A stretch of DNA of 64,000 nt from Anas platyrhynchos (Eukaryota > Chordata > Aves > Anseriformes > Anatidae). The stretch's first letter is position 1. The number at the start of each line of letters is the position of its first letter. The notes below the pieces were generated by a model that was not told where the DNA came from, ran no database searches, and worked only from the letters and a program-made list of their open reading frames with translations. Shown here in pieces: positions 1-12,722 of the stretch. A program made the translations under genes and the position numbers. The stretch spans positions 2,356,001 to 2,420,000 of the forward strand of contig NC_092605.1 in the NCBI RefSeq assembly GCF_047663525.1. The letters are read 5' to 3'.

Positions 1-75
1 CTGGCCAGCTCTTCCCGCGCGTTCCTGGGCCGTGCCCCCTTACCCCCTCCCGCGGCAGCAGTTCCTGACCCGCTT
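1..75. other. CpG-rich left edge of the window
   Basis: Seven CpG dinucleotides fall between positions 16 and 72, in a GC-rich, C-rich stretch. The sequence then drops to ordinary AT-leaning composition with rare CpG. This is what the shore of a CpG island or a GC-rich exon would look like if it lay just upstream of the window. It could equally be a chance GC-rich patch. No splice site, start codon context or protein family could be recognised in it. Confidence 0.4.
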
Positions 76-3000
76 CTCATGTTTTCCCCTTTCCCGGGAC
101 AGTTACTGGTCTTCATTACGTACACAAGAGCATGTTGCAAGTTGTGTGTTTGCCAGCTTCCTGGAAAGAAACTCAAAAGTCCTTTTGGCCAGCAACCCGA
201 TGTGGGTACCTGAAGCTGGGGTGACACAGTCCCAGTTTATTGTATCCAGCATCTGCTTTGATAACTGCCTGCTGCTTTTCACCACTGAATTACATTCTGC
301 TAAGCTCAACTACAAGGTGCTTTCCCAAGCACTGACACACCCCAAATATCCTTTTGTCACAGCCTTGGAGATAACAGAAACTGCTTAACATGAACTCATT
401 CCCTTGAAGCATCTTTCAGACCCACGTTTCATTTCTTTCTCTAAACATAAAGCTGTTGTCCTGCTGTCACGGGCATATTGGCAAAGATGCAGGTGCAGCA
501 AGAAGTGTTTCCCCAGCAGGACAGCCCCCCCAGTGCCACCAGGAGCCGCAGGGGCAGGAGGGTGCATGCACACGCAGCCCAGCACCAGCCCTTTTGGCTG
601 CAGCAATCCTCGCCTGCAGCATTTTTCTTGGTCAGGACTTTGCACTGTGCTCTGATGCTCCCGGATATTTAAAAGCAGGACCCAAAAGGGTTTATTTCCT
701 GTGCTTCTGTGCCAGTTTGGGTTATTTTGAAGGATGTAAAGCAGCTCGGAGCCCTATTATAAAAGCGGCAATAAAAAATAAAAAGAGCAGTTTGCATTGT
801 CTCAGCTTGGATGCCTCTTTCGCTGGGGAAGCAGCACCACCTACCACCTACTCCCACCCTCCAGATGACAGCCGGGGAGGGGGGGGGAGTTATTAACTTG
901 CTTTGCTAAACTGGGGCTGATATTACCAAACTTGGCTCACATCCTTCTGGTAGCAATTTCTTTACAGTCAAAATTATTCTTTCTGAATGCAAGCAAACTC
1001 CTTTAGCACTTTTGGAAAGAGGCGAGCAAACATACATACAGGATAGGATTTTCAGGGAAAAAAAAAAAAAAATCTAGTCTAGATTTATATTTCCATTGTT
1101 TTAAATGATGTCAGCATAACTGGAGGGATAACCTATTCCCTTTCACTTGTGCTAATGTCAAATCACTTTTAGCGGTATGGCTTATTCCAGTTTGCAAAAG
1201 CAAAATAAGAGCTATCACCAAAACTGCTGATCTTATGGAATTCCCTTGTCTTTTCCCTGGCTAGGGGGTAAAAGCCGTACTCCTGCCCCGTGTGGTCATG
1301 CTCTCAGAACACTGAAGCTGAGGCAGCACAATGCCACCTTACTGAAGTGCCCTTAAGTGCCTCTGACTGTCCCAAACAGAGTTTTATTTTCACAATTTGC
1401 TTATGTTTCCTGAAGGGTGTAAATAACCAGCAGAAGGACTGCTAAAGCACCGCTTCACTGGAAGACATGAGAGATGGGTGTCATCAAACAAAACCAGGAA
1501 AGAGGGAGAGGAAGGGCAGTGTTACGAAGGACAGGAAGGTGGATATTAAAAACAAGGAAAGCATGAGAAGGATAGACACATCAGACTGAAATAGCACACG
1601 TGAGAAAGCTCTCCCAGCAGTTATGCGCTGCCCTAAAATGAGAGATGGGGACAGGAGGAAGGGGAGTGGGAAACTGTCAAGAGACCCCTAGTATAATCCC
1701 CATCTAGAACCAGTTAAAAAAGGAAGGAAACCGGAATCTTTCACTACAAAATTTTGAAAGTCCAGGTTCTTTTGCAGCAGACATGGCACAGAAAAGATAG
1801 AGAGAAAGTTAGTGTAAGGCATCATGGCTCTTCATCTCCAATGCCTGCAGGCTCTGAAGTTTCTGTGCCTCAGAGGCTTTTCTTTTATTGCTGACAGCAA
1901 GGAATTTAGAAAATACACAAAATGCCACTTCAGTTAAGCTTTAGTTTTATCCTTTTGTCTGTATTTTTTAACTGTTTCATTAAAAAGGGGAAGAGAATAA
2001 GGTGACATAAAGAATAAGTCAAATACTTGTCTTTGGTTTCTTATCAGAATGGCATAATTAAGTTGTCACCTTGTTACTAAAATATTGCATAGCTGGAGTC
2101 CGTGTTATGGGCAGTTATGCTTTGCAAAAAAATAAATAAATTGCTGATTTTGCAAGATGAAATTAAAAAGCTAAGTACAACCCAGGTATATGGCTGTAAA
2201 AGATATGGATTTTTTTTTTTTCCTGAATGGAAGACAAAATGTAAATTGTTCTTTGGAAATTTGCAGAAGTGTATTAACTTACCTACTGAAAGATTTCTTT
2301 TTCCCTTTGAGATTTAGGTTTGGGTTAATTTTAATGTTTATCAGAGCAGTGACATTTAGTGTCTTTCCCCTTTTTAATAGCTTTGATTAATATTATTTTT
2401 TTTAATAATTTGCTCATAAATCCACCAATCTGGGACCATTATACATTGTACTTTGGCTCAGAACCATAGAAAACAATGGCTTAAATCCCATACATGCTTT
2501 GGCATCCACTCAATATCTAGTACATTCATTTATGCTAAATTTACTTCTGTTTTCAATATTTCCAGTGTGCCCTAACCCTTTTGACCTACAATCTGCTGTA
2601 AATCCCTTTTACTACTCACTGACACGTGACTTTATAAATCATGCACAGGCCACAAGATGATCCTATAACTGAACCCAGTATTTAGACTACAATTGAAAGG
2701 TCGTAATTCTGGGCATGTTTAAAGGCACAGCTCGTAACAGCAGTTAGCACATGCTTCAATCTTTGACCTTAAAAGCAAAAGGAAACCAAGGTTCCTGCCC
2801 CCCCCCACAACTACACACACATCATGTTATTTAAAATAGGCCATTCAGCTGATAGATGAAGCAATTTGAATTATTCATTCCTCAGAACCCACATCTTGGA
2901 AATATCTGGCACCAGCAAATGCTGCAATGTTCTGCAACTCGGAGGAGTCTGCGGGTGTATGGATTCAGCTGCTCCCTGAATCCTTTCCCAGAGGAGGGAG

Positions 3001-3791
3001 AGGCTCAGCATATTTTCACACCATATCTTTCTCACTGGAAACCTCAGGAAATTTTGCTACAAGGGCAGCAAACTGCAGATTTGAGGCAGTGTACCCAGTA
3101 GTTAAGATATTAGGATTGTATCTGTGCTGCGTGAAACTACCTTACAAAGTGTTTTAGAGTTTGGGGGGGTAAAATAACCAAGTACAGCTTGTCATTGAAA
3201 TCGGCAGGAATGTCCTCATTAGCTGCCTCATATCAACCCAGCACACAGCCTCGTCTACCCTAAAGGTTGCTCTCCTCCTCCCACTGAAACTGCGAGGACT
3301 CCAATGGAGATGTTTTCAGTGTAGGTGCCTACCCTTTGGGAAAATGAACCCACAGCAGCTGCTTGATTTTTGCAGGTCTGTCTCTTGTTCAGCAGGGTCT
3401 GAAGTTGCAGTTTCATCTGCTTTGTGTTTTCCCAGCTTGTCTGGTGGCTTTCCCCACCATGCCCAAACACCTGAGAGGCTGATCACTTGCAGAAACCTTT
3501 CCCTTATCATTGCAGGAATAAAACTTGTATGAGGGTGTGAAAACCCAATGTAGAGCAAATTCATCTGTGAGCAGAAAGAGAGCGTAATTCTGTGAGTAAA
3601 AATTATTGGCTCTGCTCTGCCCATCAACCACTTAGCAAGGCTATTATTTACCACTTGCCTTGCCTAGTACCCAATAAAAATCTGACTTGGCTTTTCATGC
3701 CCAAGGTTTTGGAAGCACTTACATCCGCACTTCAGGGAAAGTAGATTACAATGTTGTAGGTAAATAAAAAAGGAACTCAATCCAGCAGAGG
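76..3791. other. Unique non-coding sequence, no gene recognised
   Basis: Open frames reach 146 codons (456-896, +) but overlap others in different frames and strands and show no domain. Low-complexity runs seen: G9 at 879-887, A15 at 1058-1072 running into a short palindrome at 1070-1086, T12 at 2210-2221 and G7 at 3163-3169. The part from about 1,440 to 1,740 is purine-leaning on the + strand. Confidence 0.6.

Positions 3792-3821
<30 letters not shown>
3792..3821. repeat. A30 homopolymer
   Basis: Thirty uninterrupted A residues. An AATAAA hexamer lies at 3763-3768, 23 bases before the run, which is the spacing expected for a cleavage/polyadenylation site. The run could therefore be the tail of a retrocopy, but the sequence upstream matches no gene or repeat family I recognise. 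Confidence 0.85.
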
Positions 3822-3825
<4 letters not shown>

Positions 3826-6175
3826 TTAAAAGCAAAACAAAAATACAAACCTCTAAAAATTCAGAGCTTTTCACTTGGCAACTTTTGAAATAACAGACTA
3901 ATGCTTATAACATTGCATAACATTAGAGAACATTAGTCATGAAGAAGTGATGTAATGTGACATCTGGTATTTGGAAACTTCAGCTATACACTTAGCTATA
4001 TGTTGTCTTGACTTGTCATGGTGCTTGCAAGATACTCTGTGTGTGGAAAGCATGTGTGTCAACACAGCCAATGTACAGCTCCCATGAGGACTGCATACCT
4101 TCCGTTGGCACAGGTCCTTGTCTTCTTCTCTTGCCCAATTTCAACTGATTTCCAGTCACCTTCTTCCTGCAGATACATATCTGCCAAGTCACAGCAGTTA
4201 GAGTTGGAAAAGGTGAATGGTAGCATGTCGGAAGAGTAGTACAGAGCTACTGTTTCTATGTGTGGAAATTGCAGCATGTAGAAATAATTCATGTATTCTT
4301 CATCTACACTCTCAGTTTTAAGGACAGATGAGCTAAGTTAAGGCATATCATAAGGTTTTAACAAATTCTTTGCATGATGTTTTCCACCGGGCAGTGGCTG
4401 GCCATGCAACCATCCTGAATTGCTCACCCTGAAAGGCACAAGAAATGGTTTTACACTATATCATAAAAGTTAATTTATTTAAGTTTAGTTAAAACTTAAG
4501 AGCTATCTTCAAGTCCAAATACACCTACTCTCTTTCTGCAAACCTGCGAGCTAGCATCCAGTGTACCAGCTGCTGTCTGTGAGACGTGATGCTTGTGCAT
4601 CAGCTCTGGTGGGACGCTGGAGTCAAAGCAAGCAGATAATGGAAATATAACTGGGACTTTCCAAAGTGTTCACACTAGGCTGAGTGTTCCCACTGAAAGC
4701 ACGAGGGCAGCCTTGAAACCTGAGCCAAGCTTGGCAGAAATCAGAGATCTGTGTTCTTGCAGCGCTCACTCCCTGCCTCACTGCCTCGGTCTGCACTGTG
4801 CCCCCTGCTCCTCCGTCGCTTTGATTGATTTCCCCTATGAAACATGAGCTGAGGATCTCCCATCCTCTATTTTTATTTTGGGTTTGGATCTTGCTGAGCT
4901 TCCAGCAGGCTTTACCTCCCAGGTTGTATTACAGATAACGTTCAGTCTCTCTTCTCACCTTCTTCCCACCCACCTAAATCATTTTTATCATCTCTCTTAC
5001 TTAGAGAGAGCGGGATCCTATTTCTGCACTGACCCCGAGGGAGCGTGGCTGGCCCAGCTCCTCCAGGTCTTGCAATAGCTGCGTGAATTGTCCAGGGCCC
5101 CACTGCCAGCTGCAGACCTTTTACCTCGGCTTGTGTTTGTTGGTTTGTCTCTCGGGCACTGCTGGTAAGAGAACACCCTGTGAACAACTGCACAACATGA
5201 ACCGCAGGAAAATTCCACTGTTATCCTGTCCTGTCCTTCACCTATCACCCAAGGCAACATAGGGACTGGGAAGAAGAGGAAAATAAAAAGCAGGAGAAAT
5301 ATTTCCTACTGAAATTCACTTACACTCTCTTTCTTTGGACAGCGTACAACCTGAAAGGCATAAACCCAATTGCAATCCACTTCCATCCAGTGAAAAACAG
5401 TTTCTGTGGGATAAAATTTTAGGATAAACAAGGCTGGTACTGGGGAAGGTTTAGAAAGCTCTCTGCCACACGCCAAAGTTTCATCTGTTTAATGCTGGGA
5501 GGGTTTTATTGGTATATCTGCAGGGGATGTGGCCCAAATGTAGAATTAAAAAGTTGCCCTTGTTCTCCTTTCCTGCACAACCTATTACCAAACCGTATCT
5601 CCTCAAACCCAAGGGCTGTGGCATTTCACATTATGCCATTAAATTAGCCCTAGCTTTCACTAGTTTCTTGAAACATTGAAAGCTTGTGTGGTTTTATTTT
5701 TTTTCTAATATTTCCATATCTATTCATTTTATTTTGGAGGACTTTCTAGAACTTTCCAGTCCTAGGAAGATAAGTTGTAAAGATCACAAAAAAGTCATGT
5801 ACGTTTATGTTTCATTTAATGTAAATATAATAATGAATCACTTCAGGTTATACTTTTTTATACACTTCCATTTTCATCTCAGAAATGAACCTGAAAATAA
5901 GAAGCATCTTAGCAGTATGTGTGTTAAGTGACATGTCAACAAACCAGATTCTTTCTCTAGTCAGCAGGTTATGGAGCTGCTTAACATGTTCTTCAAAAGA
6001 TGTTAATTAATATGGATGCCTTGTGTTTTCTTTGGTTATAAATAGCGCAAGTGGGTGGTTGGCAATTGGTTCCTCCTTGCCACATAACTTTTTTTGTGTG
6101 TAAACTGCAGCACAGTAAGTGTTTAGCATATGATTCATAGGAAGCACCCAGTGAACACTTGTAATAGGATAGATT
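3822..6175. other. Unique non-coding sequence, no gene recognised
   Basis: No repeat family or coding exon recognised. Several overlapping frames of 66-84 codons between 4.0 and 5.3 kb lie on both strands, which is typical of chance open frames in a slightly GC-richer patch. From about 5.6 kb the sequence becomes AT-rich. Confidence 0.6.
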
Positions 6176-6202
6176 AAAAAAAAAAAAAACAAAAAAAAAA
6201 AA
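6176..6202. repeat. Interrupted poly-A tract (A14-C-A12)
   Basis: A14 at 6176-6189, a single C, then A12 at 6191-6202. It is a simple low-complexity tract. No element is recognised before it. Confidence 0.85.
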
Positions 6203-6494
6203 CAAGTAAACTATTCAGAACTGTAAAATGCCTAGCAGGTCACCTACTTTATTTTTCCCCTCTGACAGTGCTGGGTTATTCCTTGTGATATTTACTTCTG
6301 TAAATTACTGCCTAATAAACTACATCGAAAAAGAGTATTTCCAGGGACCAGTCCAAGTGTTTACTATGCAGCTATATCTGAATATTTGCTAACAAATTAA
6401 AAAAATCAAGTAGAAAGTTCATAGCACTACAGTGTTGGAAACTCTAAAGAGCTGCAAGATTTACAATGAACTATTTTCCATGTCTTTGCTCTCC

Positions 6495-6525
6495 TTTTTT
6501 TTTTTTTCTTTTTTTTTTTTTTTTT
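6495..6525. repeat. Interrupted poly-T tract (T13-C-T17)
   Basis: T13 at 6495-6507, one C, then T17 at 6509-6525. It lies about 290 bases after the poly-A tract at 6176-6202, in the opposite base polarity. The segment between them matches no SINE or LINE that I know. Confidence 0.85.
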
Positions 6526-9500
6526 AATACTTGTTGCAAGCTTTCTCTGAATATATATCCCTATATAACCCACCTTGGGACTTAGGATCCATTTACAATT
6601 GGTGATAATAATTACATGCCATTTAAAATAGCTTAGAAAAAAAATTGCTCAGGCATGGTTATCATGAGCATAGGGGATAATTTTACATTAGAGAAAACTC
6701 TGTCCATTATATATGGAGGGAATTTCTTTATATAAAAAAAGTGGGCTACTTTTCCCTAGAAGTTCAACAAGACAGACTCTTTCTGCATCCCAAATTAGTC
6801 ATTTTCTTCTTGGATCGAGTTAGCCTTTTTTCCTTCAACTTTCCTTCCCACATAACCTACAAGCTTAAGTCAAAGAAATAGATGGAAAAGTCACTTGTCC
6901 ACTAGAGAACGTTTACTTAGTTATGAAAGTAGCACATCTAAACTACTGAAGTAGAAGGCCTGGAGGAAACAAAGTTTAGATTCCAGATCTCCGCACCAAT
7001 AGAAATTGGTCACTAAGATACAGAAACGTGCTAATGAACAGAGTTACATCATATGGGATTTAAACTGGAATTAATTTCATGCTTACAGGTTGTTTATTTT
7101 ATTTTATTTATTTTTCTGTCCCTTCCATCCAGATCAAGGTCTGTGTATAATTTATTCTTGGTCTTCAACTCACCTGTAAAGAAAAAGAACAGTACTCACC
7201 ATTACTATTTTTTAAATTTAGTTTGTGTATTTAAATGCACATAAGATTCAGATTATTTACTATCCATTATTTCCAATGAAAGTATCATAACAGGAAAAAA
7301 TTAAGAGTTTACCTGAAGGACAAAAATTGATAGACAGAAAAATAAGAATTATAGCAAATTATACTATTGATTCCTCTAGAATTCCACTCTAATTAACAGA
7401 AAAGATTCTATTAATAAGGGCATTTTGAAGAAAAAAAAAATAAATAAAACTACATTCTGTTTTTCTCAGTTCCAATACAAATTATTTGTTTATCACATTG
7501 CATTTTGTGAGCATTCAGTTTAATGTGTATGCACACACACGCTTTGGTGCTTTTGTCTACGAGCACAGAGAGTTTTTATTGCAATCAAGTGCTACCTGCC
7601 CACAGCTCCAGAGAGCACTGAGCAGCACTTAACTGCAGGTGAGGCAGGATCACGGTGTCCACTGCCTCCAGGCAACTCCCAAATAGCTGAAACTGTGCCA
7701 GCAAACATGCTGGGATCGGAGTTGTGAGAAACATGACTTAATGCAGTCAAAATTAGTCCGAGGGGGCAGGGACAGCAGGTGAGAGAGAAGGAAAACATTC
7801 ATTGGCAGCCTTTGAACCTAAAATTACTCTGAGAGACAGTGTCCGGGGGCAAAGGAGGATGAACTTTAGCACTTTGCCTGAAGAAATCCAAGAAAAAATG
7901 TTCTCTGGTCAGCCCTTTAATAGTCAGATCACCTCCTCAGAGGTGTTTACGTGCTTTGTGGAGCTTCGCAAGGGTTGGACGCCTGGAGTCTCCTCATCAT
8001 GGTGAAGAGCAGAGGTCAGCAGAGGAGAGGGGCACAGACGCATGGAGCACTGGGGTGGGAGCTACGAGAAAGGAGCCTGGAAACAAAGAGGGGAAGCAGA
8101 AATCCCGAGCTCTGACAGTCACTTGGACTCAGGCTGGGAAGTCATACATAATCCTTTTGAAGACTAGACATCCAAAGAAGCCATTGTTTGAGTCCTGGAA
8201 TGATTTGTGTCTGTACTTACTATGGAAGAGCTTCTCTAATCATCTGAGGTCATGGGACCATGATATAATTACTGTGAATTCCACTGCTAACTAGTACCAA
8301 AGCACCAGGGAGGAGAAGGTAGCACAGCTGACAACATGGAGGCTTAAACCTCCCCAAGTCCATATGTCTGCATTCTTGCAGAAGGTTTGAGGTGATTTTT
8401 CTTCCTCGAAGCACCAAATCTTAGGGAATACACTTTTACGGAATGCTGCCAACTAGTATGTACTGGCCCTTGCTTAGTAAGTGATTTCTGACATGCACTG
8501 GGATGGTGTTTTAATTAACATAAAAAAAAAAAAAAAAAGTAAAGAATGATTTCTCATTTCTTTGAAGGTCAAAAGGTGCTCAGGTATCATAGGAATGGAT
8601 GTAGTAGGAGAGCCTAAAGAGGCAGAAAGACATGTCAAAACACTTAGATATCGCATCCCCTTAGAGTAGCTATTTTCTTTCTGTTATCATGTTAAATGGA
8701 GGTATTATAGAAATTAATCTCCTGTTCAGGCATGCTCAAAAGATAAGGCAGAGGTGGTGGTAGGTACTTCTTGTTCAGAGTGCCCTCGCTACATTCGGCC
8801 AAAATAATAGTGTGCTTAAAATAGTTGTATGATTATTTTGTAATATTGTTATCCCATTGCAATCAGCTCTACAAATGGATGTCATTACTTTTCATAAAGG
8901 CACGGCACTCACAAGCACAAAAGGTTAATTGGATTGTTCTTTAGCCAAGCACAGGGCAGGGCATCTCACCTGTTCTTTCGTGGAAGTGATAGAAGGAGAA
9001 AGCTTGCAATGGGAAAACCTTTTGAACTCCAGTGCTTGTGCTTCTCCATAGCAGAGACCATCAGTCATGCTGAACTTTACTGAGAGCTTCCCCATGCACT
9101 TCACATGAACTTTTAAACTGCTCGAGTCAGCTTTTTTTCAAGCTGGGGACCCCCAGATCAAACTGGTTTTATATGAAAGAGGTTGGTTTACCACAGGGAA
9201 TCTCATCTGCTTTACTCAGACTGAACTTGCTTCTGAGCCTGCACATAAAGAAATAACCATTTTTGCTCTGCTCAGAAAAATGCTTTACACCAAACTCTAA
9301 GTGTGTCTGTGTGCGTGACTGAGCCCTACCCTTATGCTTCTGTCTGTGGGGAGGATGGACGTTACCTGGCTAAACAGCTTTTCAGCACAAAAATTAAAAA
9401 TACGTAAAAAGTTAATTTGAACCTGAAATTATTCACCCATTTCAATTATATAAGAAGCATAGTAAAGCTCTCTCAAATGTGAAAACTTTAATTTATTACA

Positions 9501-11639
9501 TTCAAGCTTACCTTGGATGCTATATGTTAATGATAGTAATGCGATGCTGTTAAGTATGATCTGTCTTTTGAGCAGTTTTGAGGGATTCTCTAAGCTGAAC
9601 GATGAGCCTATTACAAGCAAAAGTTGAACCCAGCTCCCTAACTCTTACAACAAATCTACACACCTACAGGAAAGAATTTTTATCAAGCTGAATATGTGAC
9701 AAGAGACTTTCAACAGCTTGAATGGTCTTAAAAATGCTGAAAATTGGTAATTTTCCAAATATATTTCCACATCCAAGGCAGTAGATCTGTTTAAACAGCT
9801 GAGGGTATAAAAGGCTTGCAAATAAAATGTTAAGTTTGAAGGTATCTATGACTGAAAGTGACTCAAAGGTTAAAGACAATAATAGAAACAAGAATAGCTG
9901 GGCTGTGATCCTGCAGGTTCCGTGGTGGCTTCACCTACAGAGCTGCTTCCATTTTGCTGTTTCTTTAGGGAAATGCTTTAAACTTGTCCTTCATATCCCA
10001 GCTGATCCTTTTCTATCTCCTTTTCTACTTCTTATCAGCACCAGTACTGACAACCACTGCAGATGTGCCAGTTACGCTGTCCAAAACAGATCTGAAAAAA
10101 AAAGGTGCTGGAGAAGGAGGAGAACAAGTCCCAGGCTGTGATGTGGCTGAATTCAGATCCAGCTGAGTCCCAACAACTGGCTGGGCACCTTGTTCTGAAC
10201 AGGCAGCAATAAACAGGGCAGGAAACTTCTCAAAATGCCACCAGAACAGCAGTTTAGGACCGTGCCCTGTCTGGCCCATCAGAATATAAATTATTCTCAC
10301 CTCATTGAGCATCTTGTTGGCTTAATAGTTAATGTGCTCATGCTTCCTGAGCAGTCACGGAAGGAAAGGAGCTGTAGAGGTGCAAAATATCAATATTACA
10401 GTAAATTGCAGAGGGGAAGCACACTGTCATTTACACATAAAAACAAATTGGAGCTGTATGCTGACTAGCTGGTGGGTGGCGAGAGCAGCGTCGATGCTGT
10501 GATCTACAGCCTCCTGGAAAATAAAAATCTGCATGATTAAACTTCACGTTTCTCCACAGTGCTGAACAATTAGGCAGGGTGGAGGCTGGTTTCAAACAGG
10601 CATAAATCTTTCTTCCCTCTGCCTGAATCTCACGCTGATAGGAATAAGTTCTCTTATCGGCATCTGATGGTAAGAAACAAGAATCTAGATAAAGTTGTTT
10701 ATTCCAGTCAGGTACTGGCATGATGTGAGAAAACACACTGGGAGACCAGATGTTCAGAAGTTGGCCACCGCAGGCATTTGCTGGGGAGCAGGAAAAACGA
10801 TTTTCCCTCCTTTTCCCTGGCCTGGAATTGCATGTTATTGTTTCCTACAACCACCTCTGGTTTTTCTTTCGGCAGCCCGCAGACCCGTCAGAGCAAGGCA
10901 GGTTTCCTTCTCTTGTGCACGTTCCTCCCAGCCTTCTGCGGGGCTCTGTGTTTTCACAGCAGGTCCTGAGCACCATCAGCACGCTGATGATAAATACTCC
11001 TCGGGATTTGGGAAAGCATTCAGCTGAACATAATGAGTAGGATTTAAGCACTTGTTTAGTAATCCCTTTGGCCACACCAGTAGCCACCAGTCTCCTACAG
11101 GACAGCGTTGACAGCTCATCTGTTAGGTAACTTGTATCTCCTGAATATCAGAGAAATCTCCTGCCATTTACAAGCCCCTGGACAATAGTTTAGCTGGAAT
11201 GGGCAATTAAGTTTCTTTAAGTCCCTATGAGTGATTTGAGCATAGTTGGCAGTGTGGGTTGGTGGAAACTTTCTTGCAGCTAGCTAGGCTCTCCCCAGAT
11301 GCACCAAATTCATGTCTCTCATCCATGGAGAGATTCAGTCCCAGAATAGAAGGACAGCATTTGTAGATGACTTTGTTCTTTTCGAGCTTGTTTGGCTTTT
11401 TTTTTTCTTTTTTTCAACTAATGATATTTCCTTAGAAGCTAGACAGAGGAGCAAAACACAATATGAAAATGTCCTTTGATCTTGACCAAATGTTTGCTCT
11501 AATAAATAGCTAATTAAAAAAAATGAGCAGGGCAGTATAGTCTCATCTGTCTGCAAATTGTTTGTAGTCTACAAACACAATAGGAGATAATCAAATGTCT
11601 ACATAATCTTCCCTTTTAACCTTTCAATAAGGAAGTTTT
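6526..11639. other. AT-leaning unique sequence, no gene recognised
   Basis: No exon or repeat family recognised. Low-complexity runs: A17 at 8522-8538 and an interrupted T run at 11397-11414. Open frames stay at or below 112 codons. Between 10.69 and 11.04 kb three plus-strand frames (110, 96 and 63 codons) overlap, with a minus frame across them, so none is convincing. Confidence 0.6.
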
Positions 11640-11990
11640 TCCACTCCAGCCATACCTGAAGCAATTAATAGCCGTGCAGTAGGTACATCTCAGCAGACAG
11701 GATCCCTTTTGAGGGCAGCCCATTGTATGCAACATAAAAATATTAGAAAGCACTTCATTAACCAATCTGAAATGAAAGTATTCAATCTTAATCCTGTCAT
11801 CAAGGCCGCCTAATTAAAGGAATGGGCAGATTTATGAAGCTGCTATTTTTAACGAAGCCCCGGCACATTCAGTGCCTTGGACTCTCAGCGCGGCGGAAGT
11901 GATGTCAGTGGTTGCCCGAGTGAACATGAATTATGTTTACAATATCCCAGGAGAACTTTTGTATTTTTCAACTCCCACAGAAAACTATCA
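11640..11990. promoter_or_regulatory. Candidate conserved regulatory block (inferred)
   Basis: An AT-rich block with several AATTAA-type homeodomain cores surrounds a small CpG cluster at 11889-11918. At 11894-11907 the sequence CGGAAGTGATGTCA reads as an ETS site joined to a CRE-like site, one base from the well-known ETS/CRE composite CGGAAGTGACGTCA. A near-palindrome (arms 11923-11927 and 11933-11937) runs into a forkhead core TGTTTAC at 11934-11940. The motifs are seen directly; that the block is conserved or active is inference from texture alone. Confidence 0.28.
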
Positions 11991-12676
11991 TATTTAGCTT
12001 CACATAGAAAACCTCAGGCACAGCTCCAAGAGATTTACACAAGCTGAAGCTGCAGCTTTATTTTTCTTTCATATTTCATCTCACAATATACTTTCCTGAT
12101 TCCTTTTGTTGTCGTAAAAGCCGGATCTGTTGCAAGTCCAGTTTAAACCAGTGGAATGAATTCTCTGCCTGATCAGACAGGAACAAGTTTTGAGGTTCCT
12201 GATAAGTCATCAGACACACCCCAGGTTTGTGTTGGGGTATGTGGTGACAGCATTCGGCCAAATGAGATTAGGGACTGGACTGTGGATGTGCTAGGACACC
12301 CGTAAACATATAAATTCATAAATTTGGAATGCAACAGGGGATTTTTGGGGTTGGGCTCAGGAAAGAGAAGTCCCCACTCAGCCCGTTGGCACTGCTGGCA
12401 TGATCTCTGCCTCTCCCACCCCTTAGAACTGCAGCAGTTTTTGAGAAACTTCCTCAAAAACAACTCATTCGTACAATGATGGGTCTCCAGGAGCATCTGC
12501 AGAATAGCCTCAGCCCCTTGCTTCCACCCTCTGTTTAGAATTGTTGTCTTTCATGTTGCTACTGGGGGATAAATGCAAGGTGGAAGGTCCAGGTTTCAAA
12601 CTGCAGCCTTCATGCAAAGACTGGTAATTAAAAAGCCCCAGTTTTAGAGGGCAAAGACAATCACCCTCACATTCCT

Positions 12677-12677
<1 letters not shown>
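11991..12677. other. Unique non-coding sequence, no gene recognised
   Basis: A 107-codon minus frame (12173-12496) and shorter neighbours show no recognisable domain. No repeat family seen. Confidence 0.55.
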
Positions 12678-12715
<38 letters not shown>

Positions 12716-12722
12716 AGAGAGA
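12678..12722. repeat. A35 homopolymer followed by (GA)5
   Basis: The longest homopolymer in the window: A35 at 12678-12712, followed directly by GA dinucleotides to 12722. An A run passing into a GA repeat is a common microsatellite birth pattern at a former poly-A site. No retroelement body is recognised upstream, and the nearest ATTAAA is about 50 bases before the run. Confidence 0.85.

Noticed and set aside
456..896. 146-codon plus-strand open frame
   Set aside because: It overlaps frames on both strands, has no recognisable domain, and contains poly-Lys/poly-Gly from simple sequence.
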